Origin: Lientehia hominis | GTDB lineage: Bacteria; Bacillota; Clostridia; Lachnospirales; Lachnospiraceae | DNA length: 64,000 nucleotides | Assembly: GCF_021044755.1 (NCBI RefSeq) | Contig: NZ_JAJNOR010000001.1 | Coordinates: 124,001 to 188,000 of the forward strand | Direction of reading: 5' to 3' | In this document: one piece after another, positions 26,995 through 35,442 of the stretch | Numbering within the stretch: position 1 is the first letter of the stretch | Layout: every line of letters begins with the position of its first letter | Notes under the pieces: model-generated | What the model was told of the DNA's origin: nothing | Databases searched by the model: none | What the model saw: only the letters and a program-made list of their open reading frames with translations | Position numbers and translations under genes: made by a program

Positions 26995-27160
26995 ATCCCC
27001 TCATCCCGGAAATAGCTGGCAACGGATATCCTGACTTCGCTTCTCCCTACAAGGCCCTTCTCGGCAAATCTGCCAATGGTATCCGCCTTTTCGTCTGCGT
27101 TACAGTAGAGGTGACTGTCCCGGATTTTCACCGGGTTCCCCGTTCATGATTTCACTTATT
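26995..27160 (-). promoter_or_regulatory. Cobalamin riboswitch 2, with unusual B12 box
   Basis: The minus strand has CCGGTGAAAATCCGGGACAG followed by CTACTGTAACGCAGACG, the conserved cobalamin aptamer core. The B12 box at 27036-27018 reads AGTCAGGATATCCGTTGCC, which departs from the AGYCAGGARACCTGCC consensus in its second half. A TATAAT at 27187-27182 is a likely -10 element; no good -35 is seen. With the terminator at 26941-26981 it should shut off the eight-gene operon down to 14682 when corrinoid is plentiful. Confidence 0.88.
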
Positions 27161-27245
27161 TAAAATACACCATATTTTTTTATTATAGCATCTTTTTGTT
27201 CATTTGGCTTATCCAAAATAGCTATTTAACAAATTTTTGCCTTTC

Positions 27246-29351
27246 TTATCCCCTCCTTCTGTTCGCCCATAAACACACGAACAGCAATATTACAGAAAAC
27301 GCACTCCCCAATATTAAAAACCAAATACCTCCATTTTGGCTGTCGCCCGTTTCCGGAGATGCCGGAGCCAGTACCGTTTCCTTTTCTGTCTTCTCCTCAC
27401 TTGACTCCGTCGATTCACTTTGAGCTTCCGATGTCTTCGTTTCTTCCTCTGGTTCTTCCGGCCTCTTTTCATTTATTGCTGTGATCACAAGCTCCCCTTT
27501 CGATTCTCCCCCGATCTGCACCTCAAGTTCATCACATGACTCATATCCCTCCGGAACGTCTGTTTCGCGGACCAGATACACACCATAAGGAAGCGGCACC
27601 GTCTCTAGTTTCCCATTGGAATCCGTATAGAGGACCGTCTCTCCCTGGTCTCCGATCACGGCCGGCTCTGCCTTCTCCCAGTCATATTTTCCTTCCTTTC
27701 GTTCTAAAGACGACTTAAAATAAAATGAAAATCCGGCATGAGGAAGAGGTAACTCCTTTTCCGTGTCTCCGTATTTCTTAAGGATAACCGGCCGTCTGAT
27801 CATTTCATCCTCTGCCGCGACCATAACCTCTACGACAGGCGTCGCATCATCCTGATATCGGAGCGCTGCCTCATATTCCTCCGGATTCTTCCAGTATCCT
27901 TCCGGCGGAACAGCCTCTGTCACTATATAATCCCCAAATGGAAGACCGCCAAGTACCCCTTCTCCCGCCTCATCGGTGACGATCTGTCCCATCAGAATGC
28001 GTTCTTCTTCGCCGTTTCCTTCCTGTCCAGAAAGAAAATAGACCTCATATACCGCGCCGGCCAGCGAAGCGTCCCCAGAAAAATCCCCCTCTTCCGAAGA
28101 CCGTTTTTTTAGAGACAGGGCTCCCTTTGCCGGAAGGTTTTCCCAGGTGCTGTCCACGATCTGTCCCGCCCGCACCGTGACGGTCTTTGGTTCCTGCGTC
28201 CTTATATATCCTTCCGGGACCTCAGTCTCCCTTATTTCATACCTGCCGTCAGCCAGATAGCTGCTCATCCCTTTTCCATCATCTCCTGTGAAAAACTCGC
28301 AAATGGGTTTAGAGTCTACGGGAGCATTCAAGGGAAACACGCCGAAGCGAACGCCTGGCAGTGGTTCTTTCGTTTCCCCGTCATGCTTTTCCACCTGAAT
28401 CTTTCCTGGCTCCTCCGGCAGCTTGATTCCATTTTCCGCATACTTTATTTCTGCCAACCCTATTTTTTCTACTTTCCCCATCGTTTGATAAGCACCGTCT
28501 GACGGTTCAAACACAGATACCTGGTTTCCATCCCCCGCATATCCTGTTGCCTGCAGGACCAGTTGTTTTTTGCCGTTTCCTTTCCAAGGAAAGCTCAAAG
28601 AATGTGTCCTCCGGTCAGAGAGTTCTGTTTCTGTACTCCAGGAATTTCCAGCCAAAACCTTTCCGTCCAGCCTGATCTCACTCCCTTCCTCCAAGCCCTC
28701 TGCCAATATGGTGCAGGCATCCAGATTTTCCGCGAAAACAGAAAAACTGACGACAATCTCTTCTTCGCTCCAGCTCGCAGAAACGCCTGTGATACTAATT
28801 GAAAGATTTCTCTTGATTCTGTTTCCGTAAAGAGCATTTCCGGCCAAAGTCCGATACATGGAAGCTGCGTCCACGCCGTCCAGATTTATCGGAGTGGCTT
28901 TTTCATAGGCAAAATAGTCATGATCGCTGCCTTCCTCGTGCATGGAAGCCAGTACTGACCATACGGCCAGCTGCGTCGCCTGCCGCTGCGCCTCTTCGGG
29001 AATTCCCTTACTCAACCAATATCTTGTATTCAATGGATAGCCATCGGCTATGATATTTCGTATGGCTTCTATTCCTTCACTGCTTATTCGACCGGCGCCC
29101 CCGGCGCCTCCATAGGACTGATTCCCGTCGGGACTCTGGAGCGTACTGTTTAAACAGTACGCCACAGCCCCGTCCGAGGTATCCTGATACGCCTGAATCA
29201 CATTGCTGGTATCGTTGACCGCCAGATACATCTTTTCAAAGGGAATTTTTAAAAACCCGGATACAGAAGCCTCCACTGCCTTCGCCACAGAACAAACGGC
29301 TGCCAATCCCATAAACAGGTACAAAATGGTTCTGCTGATTTTTCTTTTCAT
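27246..29351 (-). CDS. Thioester-domain surface adhesin with SpaA-type repeats
   Basis: A 701-residue cell-wall protein. A signal peptide (1-28) is followed by a thioester (TQXA) domain whose expected cross-link residues are C66 (in AYCLN) and Q127 (in TQLAVW); such thioesters bind host amines covalently. A beta domain (about 185-310) and three SpaA/Cna-B-like repeats (about 320-405, 410-510, 525-635) follow, each ending in a Glu-Thr/pro-glu-gly pattern such as REVTEVPEGY-like RETEVPEGY. A Glu/Ser/Thr-rich stalk leads to the sortase signal SPETGD, a hydrophobic helix and RRR. No sortase gene is in the window. It is upstream of, and not controlled by, riboswitch 2. GAGAGG precedes the ATG. Confidence 0.88.
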   Translation of the reverse strand: MKRKISRTILYLFMGLAAVCSVAKAVEASVSGFLKIPFEKMYLAVNDTSNVIQAYQDTSDGAVAYCLNSTLQSPDGNQSYGGAGGAGRISSEGIEAIRNIIADGYPLNTRYWLSKGIPEEAQRQATQLAVWSVLASMHEEGSDHDYFAYEKATPINLDGVDAASMYRTLAGNALYGNRIKRNLSISITGVSASWSEEEIVVSFSVFAENLDACTILAEGLEEGSEIRLDGKVLAGNSWSTETELSDRRTHSLSFPWKGNGKKQLVLQATGYAGDGNQVSVFEPSDGAYQTMGKVEKIGLAEIKYAENGIKLPEEPGKIQVEKHDGETKEPLPGVRFGVFPLNAPVDSKPICEFFTGDDGKGMSSYLADGRYEIRETEVPEGYIRTQEPKTVTVRAGQIVDSTWENLPAKGALSLKKRSSEEGDFSGDASLAGAVYEVYFLSGQEGNGEEERILMGQIVTDEAGEGVLGGLPFGDYIVTEAVPPEGYWKNPEEYEAALRYQDDATPVVEVMVAAEDEMIRRPVILKKYGDTEKELPLPHAGFSFYFKSSLERKEGKYDWEKAEPAVIGDQGETVLYTDSNGKLETVPLPYGVYLVRETDVPEGYESCDELEVQIGGESKGELVITAINEKRPEEPEEETKTSEAQSESTESSEEKTEKETVLAPASPETGDSQNGGIWFLILGSAFSVILLFVCLWANRRRG

Positions 29352-29490
29352 ATAATCCGTCCTCTCATAAAATGGTTTCTGGACGGACAGGAAGCAAACT
29401 TAATAACAGACCTTTCCCCTCCTTTATGGCTTAAATTTGCTTCTCTTTGGTATTTGCTCTATTGATTTTTAAATATAATATGGAAATAAT

Positions 29491-29506
29491 TGACCAGAAC
29501 TGGTCA
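29491..29506. promoter_or_regulatory. Perfect 16-base palindrome upstream of the adhesin gene
   Basis: TGACCAG-AA-CTGGTCA is a perfect 7-bp inverted repeat around two bases, next to an AT-rich promoter-like stretch (29462-29490) and 140 bases before the adhesin start codon. It looks like an operator for a dimeric regulator; no regulator was identified. Confidence 0.45.
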
Positions 29507-29522
29507 TGAAATAACTGATGTG

Positions 29523-29581
29523 CAAAGAATAAGCTGGCTTCCTGCCCTTCCCTGCAGAAGCCATTATAACAGGAAACCAGC
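29523..29581 (-). terminator. Terminator of the metallo-beta-lactamase-fold gene
   Basis: 12-base arms 29570-29581 and 29533-29544 pair fully on the minus strand with one U-G wobble, followed by TTATTCTTT. The arms start seven bases after the gene's stop codon. The loop is long (25 bases). Confidence 0.6.
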
Positions 29582-29587
29582 CGAAGT

Positions 29588-30316
29588 TCAACAGGAAAAC
29601 GTCTCTCCCTCTTTCCTGATTCTCTTTATCTTATGCCGGTATGGCTCGGATGCTGTCTCTTTCAACAGACGGTCCATTACCATATAATCCATTTGAAAAT
29701 GCATAGGAAATACAACATCCGTATCTGTCTTCCTCATGAAATAGTCAAATCCCCACCAATACCGTTCTTCTTGTCTGGGATCCAGCGGAACAAAAGCAGC
29801 ATCAAAATGTCTTCCTTCCATTTTCTGAATCTCAGTCTGGAACCGCCTGGTCATATCTTCATATTCAGCCTCTGTCTCTCCAATCCAGGTCCACCAGTTC
29901 AAATCCCCCGCATGATACAGGCTTTTTCCTTCATATGCCAGAAGAAAAGCCACACCCTCGTCTGTGGAGGCCAGCGTCTCCACCTGGAGGACACTGCCGC
30001 CCACCATAAATTCCGCCGAGGAGTTCTTTCCAATGTAGGAAATCTTATCATAGGCCGAAGCCGGAACCTTTTTTCTTTCCAGATAGGCACGGTTCATCCG
30101 GATATCCTTCGACAGGAGGAAATGGATATTGGGATAGATTTCAGACAGGGACAGCACTGACACCCGGAAATGGTCGTCATGCTTATGGCTCGCCAGTACG
30201 AAAATGTCCTTCTCCCTGGGATATTCCGGCAGTTCTCCCGCATAATAGTCAAACAAAAAGACAGCGTTGGAAAATTCAATGGAAAAGCTGCTGTGATGGA
30301 TATATGTAATTTTCAT
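29588..30316 (-). CDS. Metallo-beta-lactamase-fold hydrolase
   Basis: A 242-residue, probably cytoplasmic, protein. The metal motif HKHDDH in ASHKHDDHF (near residue 45), HAGDLN (near 136) and the late MHFQMD are the metal ligands expected of the UlaG-like branch of the superfamily. Substrate is unknown; UlaG itself opens a lactone, while other relatives act on phospholipids or nucleotides. The ATG at 30316 has AAAGGAGGT directly upstream; a frame extension to 30364 lacks one. It is 75 bases after the M32 carboxypeptidase gene and may be cotranscribed with it. Confidence 0.85.
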   Translation of the reverse strand: MKITYIHHSSFSIEFSNAVFLFDYYAGELPEYPREKDIFVLASHKHDDHFRVSVLSLSEIYPNIHFLLSKDIRMNRAYLERKKVPASAYDKISYIGKNSSAEFMVGGSVLQVETLASTDEGVAFLLAYEGKSLYHAGDLNWWTWIGETEAEYEDMTRRFQTEIQKMEGRHFDAAFVPLDPRQEERYWWGFDYFMRKTDTDVVFPMHFQMDYMVMDRLLKETASEPYRHKIKRIRKEGETFSC

Positions 30317-30391
30317 ATAAGACCTCCTTTCACTGTGGGCGGAGACAGCGGCCCGCCGCTTCATGCGCAGGCCGTGTGGGCGCCCAATGTT

Positions 30392-31906
30392 TTATAGTTC
30401 TAATCCATAAAGTGCCGAATATTTATGCTTCAGATAGGCGATATAGTAATGGGGATTGAAAGGCTCACCTGTTATATCCCGCAGCACCTCGTCCATTTTT
30501 CTGGCAGCGCCGAACTTATGAATGTGTTGATTCAGATATTTGGTGATCTGTGCCAATCCTCCGCTCTTCAGCAGGCTTTCCACATCCAGTTCCTTTGACA
30601 TCTGATGATATATCTGGGACGCCATGGCATTTCCCAGGGCATAAGAAGGAAAATATCCGAATTCTCCCATGGCCCAGTGGATATCCTGGAGCACCCCTTC
30701 TGCAGAGCTGCCCGGCTTTACCCCCAGATATTCCTCATAAAGCCGCTCCCATTCCTCTGGCAGCTGCTCCACCGAAAGGCTTCCGTCAATCAGCTTTTTT
30801 TCCAGTTCATACCGGACGATGATATGGAGACAATAGGTAAGCTCATCAGCCTCAGTCCGGATAAGTCCCGGCTCTGCCCGGTTTATCGCCCGCAGAAACT
30901 GATTTAGGGATACGTTTTTTAGCTGCTCCGGAAACTGATCCTGTAATCTCCCATAGATTGGCTCCCAAAACGCCTTGCTCCTTCCCAGGATATTTTCATA
31001 AAACCTGGACTGTGACTCATGTACGCCGCAGGTTCCTCCCATGACCGGAGTCTGCGTCACTTCGTCGCTGTTTCCTTGTTCGTATATCGCGTGACCAGTC
31101 TCATGGATTGTGGAAAAAATGGCGCTTTCCAAATTATCTTCATAATAATGCGTGGTGATTCGCACGTCATCTTTGTGAAGGCTGGTCGTAAACGGGTGTT
31201 CACTTTCCGCAAACACACCCCTGGAAAAGTCAAACCCCAGATAAGCTGCCAGCCATCTGTTCCAGCTCTTTTGTTTTTTTATATCATAAGTCTGAAAAAG
31301 GAATCCGGACTCCACAGGCTCCTTTTTTGCCACAGCCTTCACAAGCGGCACGACTTCAGCTTTCACCTGCTCAAAAAAATCGTCCAGAATTTCCATCGTG
31401 AATCCTTCTTCATAGTCGGAAAGAAGAATGTCATAAAGCTTTTCATCTTCTTTTTTCCGATATGACGCAAACCGTTTTCTCGTATCCACGATCTCAGACA
31501 AAATCGGCGCAAATATTTTAAAATCTCCGTTTTTCTTTGCCTGGCTCCATTTGCTGACAGACACAGCCGTAAGTTCCGAAAAACGGCGGTATTCGTCCGG
31601 CGGAATGACAGACAGCTTTTCCCGCTCCTGTTCCAGCCGTCTCAGAACAGCCCTCTGAATCTCCGAAAGCCCCTCCTTTTTTTTCTCCTTCTCCAAAAGC
31701 TTCCCGGTCTCTTCCTTCACGAGAAGCTCCTGATAGGCGGCAGATAATGTTCCTACGACCTTTGCCGTCCGGTCTGCCGCTTCCGGCGGCGCCAGAGTCT
31801 CGTTGTCCCAATCAAAAAGGGTGAGAGCGGTCTGAAGGGCATTCCACCTCTCCAGGAAATCAGAAAACTCGTCCCCCTTATTTTCTTCTGCTGCTTTGAC
31901 TTCCAT
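30392..31906 (-). CDS. M32 family metallocarboxypeptidase
   Basis: A 504-residue, mostly helical cytoplasmic enzyme of the Taq/Pfu carboxypeptidase family, which removes C-terminal residues from peptides. The zinc motif HETGH is at 268-272, and the family motif HESQSRFYEN follows about 30 residues later, supplying the third ligand. The last third has a conserved EADELTYCLHIIVRYELE segment. Normal length. The ATG has AAAGGAGGG upstream. Expected role is recycling peptides to free amino acids. Confidence 0.94.
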   Translation of the reverse strand: MEVKAAEENKGDEFSDFLERWNALQTALTLFDWDNETLAPPEAADRTAKVVGTLSAAYQELLVKEETGKLLEKEKKKEGLSEIQRAVLRRLEQEREKLSVIPPDEYRRFSELTAVSVSKWSQAKKNGDFKIFAPILSEIVDTRKRFASYRKKEDEKLYDILLSDYEEGFTMEILDDFFEQVKAEVVPLVKAVAKKEPVESGFLFQTYDIKKQKSWNRWLAAYLGFDFSRGVFAESEHPFTTSLHKDDVRITTHYYEDNLESAIFSTIHETGHAIYEQGNSDEVTQTPVMGGTCGVHESQSRFYENILGRSKAFWEPIYGRLQDQFPEQLKNVSLNQFLRAINRAEPGLIRTEADELTYCLHIIVRYELEKKLIDGSLSVEQLPEEWERLYEEYLGVKPGSSAEGVLQDIHWAMGEFGYFPSYALGNAMASQIYHQMSKELDVESLLKSGGLAQITKYLNQHIHKFGAARKMDEVLRDITGEPFNPHYYIAYLKHKYSALYGLEL

Positions 31907-31974
31907 AAAATCCCTCCTTTAAATATCCATAAAAAATCAATGTGGGGCAATCCTGCAAAGCTTTCTTTTCCTAT

Positions 31975-32008
31975 AAAGGAATGAAGAGGATGCTCCCACA
32001 TCCTCTTC
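31975..32008 (-). terminator. Hairpin after the Nudix gene
   Basis: Perfect 10-bp stem, 31999-32008 with 31983-31992, six-base loop, 21 bases after the Nudix stop codon. The minus-strand tail (ATTCCTTTATAGG) is only moderately T-rich, so termination may be partial. Confidence 0.5.
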
Positions 32009-32029
32009 TCTATTGTGTTCTATTTTCGC

Positions 32030-32482
32030 CTAAACATTCCTTTTGCTGTTCCAGAGGTTCCTTTTCTTCAAATCCAGATACTCGTGATAGGCTTTTTCCA
32101 TGATCTGCTTTTCATTCTGAAATTTTAAGAGATGATAAGCTTCATAAAATTTATAATATCCGGAATCCAGAAAATATTCCTCCCGTTGTGGTTTACTGTA
32201 ATAGCTGTCCGCCATCATCAGATACCAATGCACGTCCTTCTCCACAGTATCCTGCGGAATGTTGAACGAATATTGGCTTTTCCCAATATATTTGACAATG
32301 GATGCCTGAACGCCCGTTTCCTCTTTCACTTCGCGCAGCGCCGTCTCCTCATAGGATTCTCCTGCTTCTACAGTTCCCTTCGGCAATACCCAGCCCTCGT
32401 ATTTATTTTTATAATTTTTATATAGGACAAGAATTTTGCCGCGAAATATAACCACACCGCCACAGCTCTTTGCTTCGATCAT
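32030..32482 (-). CDS. Nudix hydrolase
   Basis: A 150-residue cytoplasmic pyrophosphohydrolase. The Nudix box is canonical at residues 36-58: G36, E42, then REVKEETGV with the metal-binding glutamates at 50-58. Substrates of such small forms include damaged nucleotides, dinucleoside polyphosphates and inositol pyrophosphates; the exact one is not evident. AGGAGGG precedes the ATG. It lies 89 bases after the PBP gene in the ftsW-PBP cluster. Confidence 0.92.
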   Translation of the reverse strand: MIEAKSCGGVVIFRGKILVLYKNYKNKYEGWVLPKGTVEAGESYEETALREVKEETGVQASIVKYIGKSQYSFNIPQDTVEKDVHWYLMMADSYYSKPQREEYFLDSGYYKFYEAYHLLKFQNEKQIMEKAYHEYLDLKKRNLWNSKRNV

Positions 32483-32571
32483 TGCAATCCCTCCTGGTCT
32501 TGGTGTGTCTGGCTCTAACGAGATTATACCCTATTTTGCAGACAGGTGCAAGGGCCGCCGCTTTCATGTGA

Positions 32572-34137
32572 TCATTGTCCGTTTTTTCTGGAAAAATATC
32601 CTTCAAAAAGTGCCTTTGCTCCTTTTGTAGCCACGGAACCGCCTAACCCTCCGTTCTCATAAATGATACTGATGACGATTTCTGGATTTTCCGCGGGAGC
32701 AAAACCGACAAACCAGGCATGGCTGTCTTCCTTATTGGAATTGAATTCCGCAGAACCGGTCTTTCCTGCTACCTGATAGCTGTCCGACTGCAGTGAAGGA
32801 CTGGTCCCTTCATTTACCACAGCCACCATAAAATCTGTAAGAGTTTCCGCCTCTGAGGCAGATAAAAGCTTTCCATAAGACGAGGGCATGAACTGCTTGA
32901 CAATTTTACCATCAGAGCTTTCCACTCGGTCGATCAAATACGGCGACATCATGGTCCCTCCATTGGCAATCGCGGACGTAATCATCGCGTTATGAATAGG
33001 GGATATCATGGTCCTTCCCTGCCCGATGGAGGTCTGCACCCGTTCAGCCAGGCCTGAGGTACCGTCCATAACAAAGGAACTCTCCTTATACTCCATGGAC
33101 AGCGGAAGCTCCGTATTGAACAGGAAACTGTTACAAAGCGCATGGAAACTGTCCAGATTCAGCTGCTGTCCGACGGTAGCAAAAGAACAGTTACAGGAAT
33201 TTGCCAAAGACAGACGCAGATTCAGATGGCCGTGCACATGACCGTCATAGCAGCTCATGACCGCGTCTCCATAGGGAAGTGTACCTTCACAGTCAAACTG
33301 ATAGTTTTCCCAGGTATCCGGGTACTCCCGGATATATTCTAGCGTAGTCAAAAGCTTGAACGTGGAGCCGGGCGGATAAAGTCCCTGGGTCGCCCGGTTC
33401 AAAAGGTTCGCGTCCTGGTTCTCTTCCGATATCAGAGACTCCCAATCCGCGGATATCGTATTTGGATTATAGTCTGGCTTTGACACCATTGCCAGTATTT
33501 TTCCGGTACTGGGCTCCAAGATCACACAGGCTCCCTTATAATCCCCTAATGCATCATATGCCAGCTGCTGCAGATACGGGTCAAGAGTCGTCACCACATT
33601 ATCCGCAGGGTTTTTCACCTCAGACAATTCATTGTTCACTTGGTCAATGACATTGAGGTGGGAAGTGAGAAGATACTGGTTTGCAGACGACTCCAGTCCC
33701 GTCTTTCCGGATGCAGAATATCCGACCACATGGGCAAACAGGTTCTCATATGGATAACTCCTCGTTTCATTCCCCTCTTCATCCTCCACGGTTTTAGCCA
33801 GCACCTCTCCGCTGCTCCCGAGGATCTCTCCTCTCACGATCTTTTCCGAAAATGTATCAAGTCTTGCATTATAAGAGCTGTTGATGATATCCTTACTCTT
33901 CGCTGTGACATAATAGGAAAAATAACCGATGGTCGCGATGAACATCAGCACAAAAAGGACTCCCGCAAGGCGAATCTCTCTATTTACTTTTCTGGTTCTT
34001 TCCTCTACCTGAAGGATTTCTTCTTCTTCCTTCACCTGACTTTCCAGAGCCTTCTGCACCTTTTCCATATCTTTGCGCGTGTACGGCCTGTCGTCTTCGT
34101 TCCTGTTCTTCTTCCTGTTCAATTCTATCAACCTCAT
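32572..34137 (-). CDS. Class B penicillin-binding protein (peptidoglycan transpeptidase)
   Basis: A transpeptidase of up to 521 residues. A charged cytoplasmic tail (about 1-56) is followed by a membrane helix (57-78), a short non-catalytic region and the transpeptidase domain. That domain has the active-site serine S258 in STFK, an SCN motif near 321, and KTGS near 469. It is small for a class B PBP and resembles PbpA/FtsI-type partners of FtsW/RodA proteins, one of which is encoded directly upstream. The start is uncertain: the ATG at 34137 has no clear ribosome binding site and overlaps ftsW by 158 bases in another frame. GTG codons near 34035-34060 are alternatives, but any start must precede the membrane helix and so still overlaps. 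Confidence 0.9.
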   Translation of the reverse strand: MRLIELNRKKNRNEDDRPYTRKDMEKVQKALESQVKEEEEILQVEERTRKVNREIRLAGVLFVLMFIATIGYFSYYVTAKSKDIINSSYNARLDTFSEKIVRGEILGSSGEVLAKTVEDEEGNETRSYPYENLFAHVVGYSASGKTGLESSANQYLLTSHLNVIDQVNNELSEVKNPADNVVTTLDPYLQQLAYDALGDYKGACVILEPSTGKILAMVSKPDYNPNTISADWESLISEENQDANLLNRATQGLYPPGSTFKLLTTLEYIREYPDTWENYQFDCEGTLPYGDAVMSCYDGHVHGHLNLRLSLANSCNCSFATVGQQLNLDSFHALCNSFLFNTELPLSMEYKESSFVMDGTSGLAERVQTSIGQGRTMISPIHNAMITSAIANGGTMMSPYLIDRVESSDGKIVKQFMPSSYGKLLSASEAETLTDFMVAVVNEGTSPSLQSDSYQVAGKTGSAEFNSNKEDSHAWFVGFAPAENPEIVISIIYENGGLGGSVATKGAKALFEGYFSRKNGQ

Positions 34138-35434
34138 CCTGTTTCAAAATATAAAGCCCCTGAATAATCCCAAACATGATAAAAGTACTCATGATCGAGC
34201 TGCCTCCATAACTCACGAACGGAAGCGTTATTCCCGTAGAGGGAATGAATTTGATGACGCCTCCGATATTCAGGAACACCTGCACGCCATATACTGCCGC
34301 CAGCCCAAAAGCTATGATCTTATAAAACATTCCGTCCATCCAAGTAGATATCCACAAAAACTGCAGAAGGCAGCTTAAGCAAATTAAAATCAGCGCAATG
34401 GCGAAAATCGCCCCAAATTCCTCAGAAATCGCGGAAAATATAAAGTCAGACCGAACGACCGGCACAGTTTCCGGCATTCCCTGATAGAGCCCTGCTCCCA
34501 GCCAGCCGCCGCTTCCGATGGCGAACAAAGACTGGATAATCTGCCATCCGTCGCCGGTCGCATCCACCCAAGGATCTTTCCATACCTGTACACGTGTCTT
34601 GACATGGCCGAACACCTTATATGCGAGCACGGAAGCTCCACTTCCCGCTATGGTCCCTCCCAGCAGATATAAGTAGCTTTTCGTCGCCACAAACAGCATC
34701 AGGAGATAGGCAACAAAATAGATGAGCGCTGCTCCCAGATCCTTGGAAGCTACGAGGATCAGTACGTGCATCGCCGCGACCACAGTCGTAACGCAGACCC
34801 GTTTGAAACTGATGCTGGTCTGAAACATGGAGGCCACAAAAAACACAAAAGAGATCTTCACAAATTCCGAAGGCTGAAGTGAGAACAGACCTCCGATATC
34901 AAAGGAAAGCTTCGCTCCATAGGAGGTCATGCTGAAGACCAGTACCAGGGCCAGGGCTGCGATTCCGATTCCCGCATAAATCCAGCCGAACCTCCAGAGA
35001 TACCGCATCTTCCGAACAATCACCGGGACCACCATAGCCACTACAGCCGCCGCCACCGTTATGATGAACTGCCGCACAGCCCGGTCCACATTCAGCCTGG
35101 TGAGCATGATAAAGCCTATGGCCAACAGCATACAAGTATTGTTGATCAGTAGTCGGGACGCTTTCCGATAAAAAATATGAAAAAACATCAGATACAAAAT
35201 GAAGAAAACCAACTGAGCCAGATAAAACGTCACCATGGACACCTGATTCGTATATAATGTAATGGCCAGATATCCGGTCAGATGCAGCATGAACATACAA
35301 AAAAGCTGCATTACACAGGCTCGGTTCCTACGCTTATGGGTCTTCATCCGAAGATAATGATATGTGGACAATGTATACAAAATAATCAGCACTATCATCA
35401 CATATTTGGTTGCCTGAATCACTAAACTCGTCAC
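33980..35434 (-). CDS. FtsW/RodA/SpoVE family peptidoglycan glycosyltransferase
   Basis: A 484-residue integral membrane protein of the SEDS family that polymerises lipid II. About ten to twelve hydrophobic helices; the conserved SLQPSEFVKISF, ASKDLGAALIYF and the C-terminal PSTGITLPFVSYGGSS signatures are present. It starts with GTG at 35434 (AGGTGG upstream), eight bases after the U32 stop. It has a long charged C-terminal tail (about residue 430 on), encoded by the stretch that overlaps the PBP gene. It should pair with that PBP. FtsW, RodA and SpoVE cannot be told apart here. Confidence 0.93.
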   Translation of the reverse strand: MTSLVIQATKYVMIVLIILYTLSTYHYLRMKTHKRRNRACVMQLFCMFMLHLTGYLAITLYTNQVSMVTFYLAQLVFFILYLMFFHIFYRKASRLLINNTCMLLAIGFIMLTRLNVDRAVRQFIITVAAAVVAMVVPVIVRKMRYLWRFGWIYAGIGIAALALVLVFSMTSYGAKLSFDIGGLFSLQPSEFVKISFVFFVASMFQTSISFKRVCVTTVVAAMHVLILVASKDLGAALIYFVAYLLMLFVATKSYLYLLGGTIAGSGASVLAYKVFGHVKTRVQVWKDPWVDATGDGWQIIQSLFAIGSGGWLGAGLYQGMPETVPVVRSDFIFSAISEEFGAIFAIALILICLSCLLQFLWISTWMDGMFYKIIAFGLAAVYGVQVFLNIGGVIKFIPSTGITLPFVSYGGSSIMSTFIMFGIIQGLYILKQDEVDRIEQEEEQERRRQAVHAQRYGKGAEGSGKSGEGRRRNPSGRGKNQKSK

Positions 35435-35442
35435 TTTTCCAC

